This document shows positions 1 through 9,874 of a stretch of DNA of 64,000 bases, piece by piece. This DNA is from Aegilops tauschii subsp. strangulata (lineage: Eukaryota > Streptophyta > Magnoliopsida > Poales > Poaceae): contig NC_053038.3 in NCBI RefSeq assembly GCF_002575655.3, positions 147,142,885 through 147,206,884 on the forward strand, in the 5' to 3' direction. Under the pieces are notes generated by a model. The model saw only the letters and a program-made list of their open reading frames with translations, was not told where the DNA came from and did not search any database. The translations under genes and the position numbers were made by a program. Positions within the stretch are counted from its first letter, which is position 1. Every line of letters starts with the position of its first letter.

Positions 1-923
1 TAATAATTTGTTTTGTATGCTCGAATCGCTCATGTACCAACTAGGGCTGTCAATATCTTCCATGCTAGGTGGGTTATTCTCACGACGAGTGGACTCCACC
101 AATCATTCACAAGAAAATGGCTGGTAACCGGGATGCCCAGTCCCATGCTCAAAACAAATCAAATAATTGCAAACAAAACTCCCCCAGGATTGTTGTCAGT
201 TGGACGTTACCCGTTGTTTCGGACCAGCCGTGGAGTGTGCTTGTTGGTGGTGGGGCAATATAAACTTTACCATTCTGTTTGGGAACCGCCTAAAGTGTAT
301 GTAGCATGGAAGATACCGAGATCTCTTGGTTGTTATGTTGACAATGTAAGCATACCGCTTAAAATATTATTTATCTCTGTTTCAAAAACTCGAGCTCTGG
401 CACCTCTGCTAATCCCCGCTTCCCTCTGCGAAGGGCCTATCTATTTAGTTATATTGCTGAATCATTGTCCTCTTATAAAAGGCGCCAGTTAGAGAGCACC
501 ACTGTCATTTGTATACATTGTTATTAATTTATATCGAGTATGACTGTGACTGGATCTCTTTTACCATGAGTTACAATGTCTAGTCAGTCCTTGATCTTCA
601 GAGGTGCTCTGCATTCATGTTTTGTGGTCTCCGAAAGGGCTAGTCAGATACCATCTTGTTATATCATTGTTTTGAGAAAGTGTTGTCATCCGAGATTTAT
701 TATTCTTGCTCACTAGTTGATTATACCATTCATATGAGTAAATGTGAGACGTAGATGTTATTGTGAATATGATTAGTTCATAATCTTTGCTGAAAACTTG
801 AATGCTGGCTTTACATATTTGCAACAACAAGATCAAACAGACTTTGTAAAAGTTTTTCCTTATCACTTTCAAATTGTCAACTGAATTGCCTGAGGACAAG
901 CAATGGGTTAAGCTCGGGGGAGT
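1..923 (+). mobile_element. Gypsy LTR retrotransposon, 3' internal non-coding region
   Basis: This is the 3' end of the internal region of a plus-strand gypsy element. It ends in a purine-rich tract (about 912-923, GCTCGGGGGAGT) directly before an LTR that starts TGATACGTCTCC, the expected layout of a polypurine tract and 3' LTR. I recognise no protein domain in any frame; the open frame at 13-492 has no family resemblance and I treat it as chance. The following LTR resembles the Sabrina-type gypsy family of Triticeae as I remember it, so the family name is recall. The 5' part of the element lies outside the window. Confidence 0.6.
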
Positions 924-1939
924 TGATACGTCTCCATCGTATCTACTTTTCCAAACTCTTTTGCCCTTGTTTTGGACTCTAACTTGCATGATTTGAATGG
1001 AACTAACCCGGACTGATGCTATTTTCTGCAGAATTGCCATGGTGTTAATTTCTTTTGCAGAAATAAAAGATCTCAGAATGACCTGAAAATCCACGAAGAA
1101 TATTTCTGGAAAAAGTAAAAAATATTGGTGAAAGAATCAAGTTAAGGGGGCCCACACCCTAGCCACACGGGTGGGGGCGCGCCCTCCGACCTTGTGGGCC
1201 CCCTAGACCTCCACCGACCTCAAATCCAACTCCATATATTCATGTTTGGGGAGAAAAAATCAGAGAGAAGGATTCATCATGTTTTACGATACGGAGCTGA
1301 CGCCAAGCCCTGTTCTTCCTCGGGGGGCAGATCTAGAGTCTGTTCGGTCCTCCAGAGAGGGGAATCCGTCACCATCTTCATCATCAACCATCCTCCATCA
1401 CCAATTTCATGATGCTCACCGCCGTGCGTGAGTAATCCCATCGCAGGCTTGCTGGACGGTGATGGGTTGCATGAGATTTACCATGTAATCAAGTTAGTTT
1501 TGTTAATGTTTGATCCCTAGTAGCCACTATGTTCTAAGATTGATGTTGCTATGACTTTGCTATGCTTAATGCTTGTCACTAGGGCCCGAGTGCCATGATC
1601 TCAGATCTTAACCTATTATGTTTTCTTGAATATATTTGTGTTCTTGATCCTATCTTGCAAGTCAATAGTCACCTACTACGTGTTATGATCCGGCAACCCC
1701 GGAGTGACAATACTTGGGACCACTCCCGGTGATGACCGTGGTTTGAGGAGTTCATGTATTCACTAAGTGCTAATGCTTTGGTCCGGTACTCTATTAAAAG
1801 GAGGCCTTAATATCCCTTAGTTTCCAATAGGACCCCGCTGCCATGGGAAGGTAGGACAAAAGATGTCATGCAAGTTCTTTTCCATAAGCACGTATGACTA
1901 TATTCGGAATACATGCCTACATTATATTGATGAACTGGA
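924..1939 (+). repeat. Truncated gypsy (Sabrina-type) 3' LTR
   Basis: The LTR begins TGATACGTCTCC right after the polypurine tract. It aligns nearly base for base with the complete LTR at 2490-3890, but stops at the position equivalent to 3520, so about the last 370 bp are missing. The break at 1939/1940 joins it to unrelated GC-rich DNA of another gypsy element. It shows no target duplication, which fits deletion or illegitimate recombination. Confidence 0.75.
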
Positions 1940-4199
1940 AATGCAGCAGGGAAAACAAAAGAAGAGGACCTGGAAGAAGCCCGGCCACAGGGCATTACCG
2001 ACGACGCTTGGCGGACGCCGCTACTGCGCTCCGGGCGTAGCGAGAGCTCGGCGGCATGTAGCTTTCGTCGTTGCTGGACTCCGGAGAACCGCTAGATTCT
2101 GGGGAGTCGCTGCTGCTGCTGAAGCTGCTGGCAAGGCCAAGGGCAAGTTCATTGCCTGTGGCCGCGCCGCGCGGACCGCCTCTTCTGGAGCAGCACTCCA
2201 AGCACCCACCATCTTCGGCTAAGACTTTGAAGAAAAGTGTGGAGGCACCGTCATACTCGAAGTGGATGGTGAGAGCCCCTTCTTGACAGCAGGCGCGGGC
2301 GATCTCGCCCCATCCTTGAGTCATGAAGACGTCGCCCGGGGGGGACGACCTCGACCTCCGCCTCAGTAGCTTGGCTGCAGCAACCGGCGTGTTGCAGCGA
2401 CAGCTCAGCAGGGCCCCTCGGCGGCATCTCCTTGGCGAAGAACCTTGGGAGCCGGATCCACGTGCGCGGCCGCATTGCCGCCCACACCATGATACGTCTC
2501 CATCGTATCTACTTTTCCAAAACCTTTTGCCCTTGTTTTGGACTCTAACTTGCATGATTTGAATGGAACTAACCCAGACTGACGCAGTTTTCAGCAGAAT
2601 TTCCATGGTGTCATTTTGTGCAGAATAAAAGTTCTCGGAATGACCTGAAAATCCACGGAGAATATTTCTTGAAAATATAAAAAATATTGGCTAAAGAATC
2701 AAGTGAAGGGGCCCACTCCCTGGCCACAAGGGTGGGGGTGCGCCCACCCCCCTGGGGCGCGCCCTCCGACCTTGTGGGCCCCCTGGACCTCCACTGACCT
2801 CAACTCCAACTCCATATATTCACATTCAGGGAGAAGAAAAATCAAAGAGAAGGATTCATCATGTTTTCGATACGGAGCCGCCGCCAAGCCCTGTTCTTCC
2901 TCGGGAGGGCAGATCTGGAGTCCGTTCGGGGCTCCGGAGAGGGGAATCCGTCACCATCGTCATATCAACCATCCTCCATCACCAATTTCATGATGCTCAC
3001 CGCCGTGCATGAGTAATCCCATTGTAGGCTTGCTGGACAGTGATGGGCTGGATGAGATTTACCGTGTAATTGATTTACTTTTGTTAGGGTTTGATCCCTA
3101 GTATCCACTATGTTCTAAGATTGATGTTGCTATGACTTTGTTATGCTTAATGCTTGTCACTAGGGCCCGAGTGCCATGATCTCATATTTGAACCTATTAT
3201 GTTTTCATGAATATATTTGTGTTCTTGATCCTATCTTGCAAGTCAATAGTCACCTACTATGTGTTATGATCCGGCAACCCCGGAGTGACAATAGTCGGGA
3301 CCACTCCCGGTGATGACCATAGTTTGAGGAGTTCATGTATTCACTAAGTGCTAATGCCTTGGTCCGGTACTCTATTAAAAGGAGGCCTTAATATCCCTTA
3401 GTTTCCAAAAGGACCCCGCTGCCATGGGAGGGTAGGACAAAAGATGTCATGCAAGTTCTTTTCCATAAGCATGTATGATTATATTCGGAATAAATGCCTA
3501 CATTATATTGATGAACTGGAGCTAGTTCTGTGTCACCCTAGGTTATAACTATTGCATGATTAATGCCATTCGACATAATTATCCATCATTGATCCATTGC
3601 CTACGAGCTCGTTTCATATTGATCTTTGCTAAGTTACTTTTCCGTTGCCACTGTTAGGATTGCTACAAAACTACTAATGTTAATTTTGCCACCATTACCG
3701 TTACTTCCATACTACTTTTCTAGTAAATACTTTGCTGCAGATATTAAGTCTTTCAGGTGTGGTTGAATTGACAACTCAGCTACTAATACTTGAGAATATT
3801 CTTTGGCTCCCCTTGTGTCGAACCAATAAATTTGGGTTGAATACTCTACCCTCGAAAACTGTTGCGATCCCCTATACTTGTGGGTTGTCACACCATGAAC
3901 TCGCGTGCTGTGCCTTCGGCATGAGTTCACGGGTCGGTTGGCCGTGCAGCGACAGCCTGTCCTCCGCGAGCCCGGACAGTGCGACGCTGGGCACTGCCAC
4001 CCTGCCCAGGGCTTTGCGCGCAGGCTTACAAAGGGATCGGGAAGCTAGGCGGAGGCCGCTCGTACCAAGGCCGCGTCACCTCCTGCCCCTCGCCGGCGTC
4101 ACGGGATTGGCCAAGCCTCTTTTTCAGTGGAAGTGGCCCAAGCTCCTCATGAGGGGCTTTTCCCTTCTCCGCCGCGAAAAACTTTCTCGTCGGCGCCAT
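1940..4199 (-). pseudogene. Antisense B3-domain-like gene remnant inside a gypsy element
   Basis: On the minus strand a start codon at 4199 opens a frame beginning MAPTRKFFAAEKGK; this frame closes at 4026. Further along, after the solo LTR at 2490-3890 is ignored, the reading continues across the insertion site (REFMVWAAM). It then enters a stretch resembling a plant B3 DNA-binding domain: RLPRFFAKEM, then after a frame change VFMTQGWGEIARACC and FEYDGASTLFFKVL. A serine-rich linker (SSSSDSPESSGSPESSND) and a basic tail follow, as in many grass B3 proteins. A TATA box lies about 95 bp upstream of the start. If intact it would be a nuclear DNA-binding protein; here it has frame changes, an LTR insertion and a truncated 3' end. 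The B3 call is pattern recognition without a profile search. Confidence 0.45.
2490..3890 (+). repeat. Solo gypsy LTR (Sabrina-type) with TSD CACCA
   Basis: A complete 1401-bp LTR starts TGATACGTCTCC and ends GGGTTGTCA. It is flanked by the direct repeat CACCA (2485-2489 and 3891-3895). No internal region lies on either side, so this is a solo LTR left by LTR-LTR recombination. It sits inside the antisense B3-like remnant. It is closely similar to the truncated LTR at 924-1939. Confidence 0.88.
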
Positions 4200-4293
4200 G
4201 GATGCTACAGCAAGACGGCGAGACAAGGAAGGGGAAGGAAGAGCGAGCAGCGGGAAGATGGAGATGAGCAGGGGGGCTCTGCCCCTCCACCCA

Positions 4294-4300
4294 TTTATAG
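4294..4300 (-). promoter_or_regulatory. TATA box of the antisense B3-like gene
   Basis: The minus strand reads CTATAAA here, about 95 bp upstream of the ATG at 4199. Plant TATA boxes lie roughly 30 bp before transcription start, so a leader of about 65 nt would follow. No transcription evidence is available from sequence. Confidence 0.4.
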
Positions 4301-4542
4301 CCGGAGGGAGGCCAACCGCCGGCCTCCACGATCTCTCGTAATTATGGTTTTTTCTGCATGTAACAGGCTCTTGTCAAGTCGAACGGTTGGCGAGGCCACG
4401 TGGGGAAGTGGAGACGTCCACATCCCATCAAGAGCTACACGTCGACCGAGGCCACAGGGGGTTGGGGCCCACGACGCTCCATCCTTGCCCTTTGGCTTCG
4501 CCGTGAAGCCAAGCCTGAGCGACCCTTGGGCCCGGGGGCTAC

Positions 4543-5412
4543 TGCCGGTGTTCTGGGAATCGGGGTACCCAGACTTGCCTGCCTGCGGCACGTGGCGTGG
4601 CTCCATCGATGGCCTGGTACGGCCCATCTTCAGCATTAGCAGCACAAGACCCTCACGAGGAAGATGACGTCAAGACCTCCAGAAGGAGCAGCCTCCTCAG
4701 GCTGGCTCCTGAGGAGTGGAGATTTCTATGCAAGCCGTCACCTCGTGAGGTTCGGATTACGCAAGCCATGACAACCAAGGCCAGGCGGGCACTAGCGGGC
4801 GCAGTACAGCAGGTTTCCTCTTTGGTGGTAAGGAGGCAAGCGCAAGCGCGGAGTCCCGAGGAATCAACTAAAGGTTTCCATTTCCATGCTACAAGACCAA
4901 GACCGCCAGGACGGCAGGACGGAGGTTGTCGCCGAGCCCACCATGGCGTCACGACCTGAAGCTTTGCAGGTGAAGACCACCTTTTGTCAGGATAAGATGT
5001 ACTAGTTGTCTCTCTTCGAATTTGGTCGTTGTGGGACCCCTTCCCACCTTCATTTTTGGGAGAGGACCAAGGCCACTATAAATAAAGCCTAGCCACCACC
5101 ATAGGAGGGGATCTGGATCCAGTCCATCCTCATCCACCAGCTCACACAAACACAAGAACACACCTCCTGAGGTTGTTCTTCCACTATACTAGTTCATCCT
5201 CGGCCCACCTGAGGCTAATCCACCAGAAAGCAGGAGTAGGGTTTTACACCGCGAGGTGGCCCGAACCTGGGTAAACTGTTGTGTCCCGTTTCCTTCCGAT
5301 TCATCGAGCTAGGCCATGGGATCGATGAGTTGGCAGACTAGGGAGGTTGAGTTCTTCTCACGCACCCCAGAGTTCGAATCTATCTTGGGTCTGCGGAGCC
5401 CGGAATCCGACA
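4543..5412 (+). repeat. Gypsy-type LTR (TGCCGG...CCGACA)
   Basis: This 870-bp LTR starts TGCCGGTGTTC, probably a decayed TGTCGG, and ends GGAATCCGACA, so its ends are near-inverted as in other plant LTRs. A polypurine tract precedes it. A CTATAAATA box lies near 5077. No primer-binding site follows at 5413, so it is a 3' or lone LTR of a plus-strand element. A partner LTR is not in the window. Confidence 0.6.
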
Positions 5413-6244
5413 GTGGGCAAGGAGGTAAGTGGCGCTGAATAGAAACAGGGGCAAGGTCCAGAGTTCCAAAAAATCAAAAGAAGAGGATGAAGAAGAAGAG
5501 TTTGAGGAGAATGACGACCAATCAGACGAAGACAATGAAGATGACAGTATTGGGGACGAGGAAACTGAAACTGACGATGAAGCTGCCAAGGCTCAAGTAG
5601 GAAAGGACGCCGACAAGGGACAACATTCGGGGCCAGTTAGAAGGAGCTCAAGCCTGAAGAATCCATAGTGGTTATGCTGCTGCATCAACTCAAAAATAAG
5701 TTTGTACTCTCGGTTGCCTCGGTATACAATGGGAAATCATATCATAAACACTATCATTACCAAAACTTATTTAGCTTTATCATCGATTTCTTGATCAGTA
5801 CCATAGTTAAGATATAATTTGTGATTTGTGCCCGCTGGACCAGTGACATTATTATGTAAACCATTTGATAAACCTTTTGAATGCAGTCACAAATATATTT
5901 GAAAAAACTGATCTGGATTTATGTAACGTCAACACTACTGTCGACCAGTAACTCAGCAAAAATATGTTAAGGAAATTTAAAATCTTATAGTACATCAGTA
6001 CTGATAATTCTCACTCGTCAGTACAAGGCAGAGTAACCAAACACACCCATGAACACCTCAAAAAACATCATTTCAAAACAAGCCATGACTGATTCTGCCA
6101 GTCCTAGTTCAGAAAGTCCATCAGTACATAAAAATAATTACCTCAAGCAAACAGAAAAAATTAAAAGTGAAAATATAATACACCAATACTGATGAAAAAC
6201 TAATTTATCTGTAAAGATACTTTCAAAGATTATGTTGATATAAA
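5413..6244. other. Intergenic stretch upstream of the exonuclease pseudogene
   Basis: AT-rich DNA with one short acidic open frame (listed separately) and otherwise nothing I can name. The 3' part has the same flavour as 16000-17300 (many AGTAC words), consistent with the upstream flank of the duplicated exonuclease-like gene. Confidence 0.4.
5426..5668 (+). other. Short acidic open frame without ATG
   Basis: About 80 codons are open and strongly acidic (EEDEEEEFEENDD, DEDNEDDS), ending in a serine/arginine-rich tail and a stop at 5668. There is no ATG in the frame and a stop lies just upstream at 5423, so it would have to be an internal exon or a fragment. Acidic runs like this occur in chromatin and nucleolar proteins, but the composition is too simple to assign a family. 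It may be a chance frame. Confidence 0.2.
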
Positions 6245-6540
6245 CAATCCTTTCAAAAAACAAAAATTGTTTTAGAAGGTTAGCATGACACGCATACTCT
6301 GAACTTGTATTTGCTAAGTTCAATTACACTTCAATCACCATTCCAAGTACCCACAGTAGAGGAGTACAAAGCGCCATCATCACCAACCCTGACAATCCTT
6401 TCAAAAAACAAAAATTGTTTTAGAAGGTTAGCATGACACACATACTCTGAACTTGTATTTGCTAAGTTCAATTACACTTCAATCACCAATCCAAGTACCC
6501 ACAGTAGAGGAGTACAAAGCGCCATCATCACCAACCCTGA
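6245..6540. repeat. 148-bp tandem duplication
   Basis: Two nearly identical 148-bp units lie head to tail, starting at 6245 and 6393 (each begins CAATCCTTTCAAAAAAC). They differ at only a few bases, so the duplication is recent or homogenised. No coding potential is visible. Confidence 0.85.
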
Positions 6541-6793
6541 CACGTGCAAGTGGGATAAGCAGCTGATAAGTATAGCTTGACAAGATGGATCAGTGCGACA
6601 GCAAAAAAACCTGAGTGTAAGACTTCAGTGCAAAAACAAGACTTAACCTCCACACTGAAAAACATCACAAAGTATACGTCACTTAAACATTACAAAATGC
6701 CATCATCACTGACCCTGAGACGTGCAAGTGGGATAAGAAGCTGATAAGTACAGTTTGACAATACTAGTTAGTGCGGCCAGTAAATACCCTGGC
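6525..6793. repeat. Dispersed repeat shared with the flank of the second exonuclease copy
   Basis: The motif around GACGTGCAAGTGGGATAAG followed by CTGATAAGTA occurs at about 6541, 6720 and again at 17334. The 6618-6793 stretch is collinear with 17228-17404. It is the pre-LINE upstream flank of the exonuclease-like pseudogene and shows that the second copy arose from a duplication including this flank. Confidence 0.7.
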
Positions 6794-7093
6794 AAAGAAA
6801 TTGGCTTGGTGGGGTTCGCTCTTGAGGCGGCCATCGGAGGATACTGCTCACACCTCAAGGTATCTTTCCTCCACCATGGCATCTTCTCTTTCAACGTTTC
6901 TTGCAAGGAGGTGAGTTTTTTCTTTCTGCACCGGAGGAGTTTTGTCTGCGATCAGTTCAAGTGTTTTTTCCACCTCTAGGGTCATGGTGGCCCTGATTGG
7001 CAGAAGGAATTTCGTCTTTGGCAATCTGAATGCCAAGAGGAATGGGTTTTAGTTAGCCCGTCTAAGAGGAGAGCTTGCCTTGGTTTAGAGGCC

Positions 7094-9708
7094 ATGAAAT
7101 TTCCTCCGGCCAAATCTTCTCTCCGTGCTCGCGTGGCCAAATCTCTTCCTAAGAAACATGCTATGTTCGCCACCTTCATGCAATACCCGGCGCGTAAGGG
7201 CTATAGCTATGGCCCATCCACCGATGAGGTGGCCACAGTCAGAGCAGCGGGTTACCGTGTCTCGTCTCATGAGGATGCGGATGATCTTTCTCCGGTGACC
7301 ACCCCACCGCCGGCAAGGCTAGCGATTCAGTTTGGAACAATCCCGCCTTCCCCGGAGGGTTTATCTCCTGCCCGTTTAAACCCTGGAACCTCGGGTGGCC
7401 GATTAGTTTTCACATTGGAAGGTTTGGATTCTCCTGCACCCACTCAGCCGCCTCTACCAGGCCATGTTCCTCAGTTGGGCTCCAGGGTACAGCCCATCTG
7501 TCTGTCTGATGACGAGAGTGGCAGCCCATCACCTCTGGCCTCTAGGGCTTCATCCCCTGAGGATATTATCCGAGACCTGCAAAGTTTTGACGTTATGATT
7601 GAAGATATGGCTGCGAGTTATTGGGACTGTCAGCATTGCTTGGCTATGCGCCACACATCAGAGACATGCACGAATCCGGTCCGGTGCCGTAATTGTTTTC
7701 GTTCGGGACACGTTAAAAAAACTGCACCGGCAAGCCGCCTGACTTGTCCGTCTGGGTGCCTAAAGTCCCATCGCCGGGTTTTGGGAAGCGGGACCTAACA
7801 GAGGACTTCCTTTCTCCCCCTGTCTCTCTAGTTTCCCGAGACCAAACGACTCCGGAGAAAACCCCATCCTCTGCTTCTCCGCCGCCACCATCGCCGCCTG
7901 ACCGGCCTGTCGAGCACACCCAAGCTTCCCCCAGCTCTGGTCCGGCTCCTGCTCCGCAGCCTCCAATGGCGGTGTTTGAGATTGACCCGCACCGCTTTAT
8001 CCCTGCGGGCTTCGACATTAAAGATGGCGGAGCAGATCGTCTACCCCGCACCTTCTACACGCCGGCCGTCCCGCCACCCCGAGCGCATGAGCAGTACATG
8101 GTGGCCATTGTGGAGCCGATCCCGCCTCCAGAGCTAGTTGGGGTCCGTCGTCAGCAGGTTCTTGATTTCCTAGTTCAAGTGATGCATGTTCCAGTTATTT
8201 CTGCTCAGACTTGGTATCAAGGAGTTGGTCTGTTCGAGATGGAAGATCTAGTTGTCCGGGGCTCTTTTACTCTGCATCCGCCGTTTCCCTTAGGGGTTGA
8301 TGATGATGGCAATGAGTTTTTTGTCCGTTTTATCCCGCATAATCAGGGTGAAGGTTTTCGTGCTATTCATGGCCAGCGGACGGGGTGGTTGATGTTCATC
8401 GGCATCCCTTTAGACTACAGGAACACCCAGTGCATTGCTGATATGGTTGGCTCTTTCGGACAGTTCCACTACTGGAATAGCACTGACAGGCGTAAGGTTA
8501 GAGCTTTGGTCCGTGCCTCGTTCCCTGACAATGCGCTAGTTCCTCGTTCGGTCACCTTTCGGGAATTTGCCAATTGGGGCGACGTCATGGTGTCTTGGTC
8601 TGCTGGTTGCTATATCTTATCAGGGGAATTTGCTGGTGCCATGATCCCAGCGGATGAGGATCCAATGCCTCTCAATGGGAATCCCCACCCGTTGCCTGGA
8701 GTTCAGGTGCCGCAGCCGTTTTGGGCAATGCCTCCATACCCTGCTCTGGGATGGAACGCCGTTCCTCCGGGCCCTCATCAAGGACAGAATGAGGGGGCGG
8801 GATGGGCTGACAATGTGCCGCAGGCAGCAGGATGGGGCCCGTGGGAGGAGCAGATTCAGCCTGATCATCAGCAGCAGCATCAGGAGGTCCAACCTGTCCA
8901 AGACCAGAATTCTATGATTTTGAACCCATCTGCGGATTCTTCTGATGATGAGGATATGGCTGAGGTCCAGCAGCCTCTACAAGCCCCACCAATCGTGCAG
9001 CTGGAGCCGATTCATCTTGGTCTGGTCTGGGTTTTTTATGGGCCAGTTCTGCCGTCGGCCATGATCTGGGAGAGATCTTTCAAGTCTTTGTTGCCTGAAT
9101 TCTTCATCAGGGATATACCAGCTTGTCCGCCTAGTTCTTCTGCGATGTTGCTACAAGTCAAATTTGGGTCTGCCGATCTGCAAGAGAAGTATCAGCTTTT
9201 TTCTGCTCAGCATGATGTCCCCGTTCCTGGACCCAGCTCTTCGGTGGTCATTGAGGAGTTGGCACCTGAAGATCACTCGTGCTCCACTTACCAGGTTACA
9301 CCTTCTCCCTCCCAGGTCTCTCAAGAGGATTTTCAGTTTTCTTCGGTTACACCTTCTCCACTGGGCAAGCGACCACGTCAGTCTGCACGCTCAAGGCGCT
9401 CTATCACGCTTGTGGAGCCAGTTCTGGACTTCTCCACTAGAAGGATGACGCGCAGTTCTGCCAAGAGGACAGGCATGAAGCCAGTCTCTGCCATTCCTCC
9501 GAGGTCTACCCCCCAGCGTCGCCCGAAGGCCAAGAAGCTTCGTCTTGATGATGAGCCCAGCATGCTCCCTCTCCCACCTCCGACGCCTATTCCGACGCTG
9601 CAGGCCATTGGAGTGGCTTTGGGCATTGATCCATCCGAGTTATCGGTGGAGAAGCTTATGGCTTCTCCCAATCCTGCTGCAGAAGGCGATGGTTCACATG
9701 ATGCTTGA
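7094..9708 (+). pseudogene. LINE ORF1 (zinc-knuckle nucleic-acid-binding protein), frame split
   Basis: ORF1 of plant L1 elements binds element RNA. The first frame starts at ATG 7094 and reaches a CCHC zinc knuckle (CQHCLAMRHTSETC, about residue 179). It then enters a second knuckle (CRNCFRSGH) whose last cysteine lies in the -1 frame. The switch falls in an A7 run at 7715-7721. The downstream frame stays open from there to 9708, with proline-rich segments, a central folded-looking part (GWLMFIGIPLDYRNTQ) typical of Triticeae LINE ORF1, and a basic tail (KRPRQSARSRRS). Either one A was lost or the tandem AAA codons permit -1 slippage. ORF1 closes 166 bp before the likely ORF2 start. I am confident of the identity, less sure whether it is broken. 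Confidence 0.8.
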
Positions 9709-9874
9709 CGGCCCACGAAGATTCATGGAGAGTTGGGCGCTTTTGCTTTTGTGCCCGTTTTTTGTTTTCAGTGACTGTCTGCAACACTTGGTTACTGTTA
9801 TTGCCACTTATGTTCCGTTTATGTCCATGCTGTTAAGCAGCTGGATCTGCAACTATACCCCTGCGCTGTTTTTA

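Larger units (their letters stand above)
1940..5412 (+). mobile_element. Gypsy element 3' portion with antisense gene, split by solo LTR
   Basis: Positions 1940-2489 and 3896-4542 are collinear once the solo LTR and one copy of its duplication are removed. They lead through a purine-rich tract (GGGCCCGGGGGCTAC, ending 4542) into an LTR at 4543-5412. This is the layout of a plus-strand gypsy 3' end. The internal part carries an antisense gene remnant, listed separately. The 5' portion is lost at the 1939/1940 junction. I have no confident family name. Confidence 0.5.

Noticed and set aside
13..492. 159-codon open frame at the window start
   Set aside because: It lies in the non-coding 3' internal part of a gypsy element and has no recognisable motif.
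3732..4667. 311-codon plus-strand open frame
   Set aside because: It runs from inside the solo LTR across its end and through the gypsy 3' region, antisense to the B3-like gene. It has no domain and is a shadow frame in GC-rich DNA.
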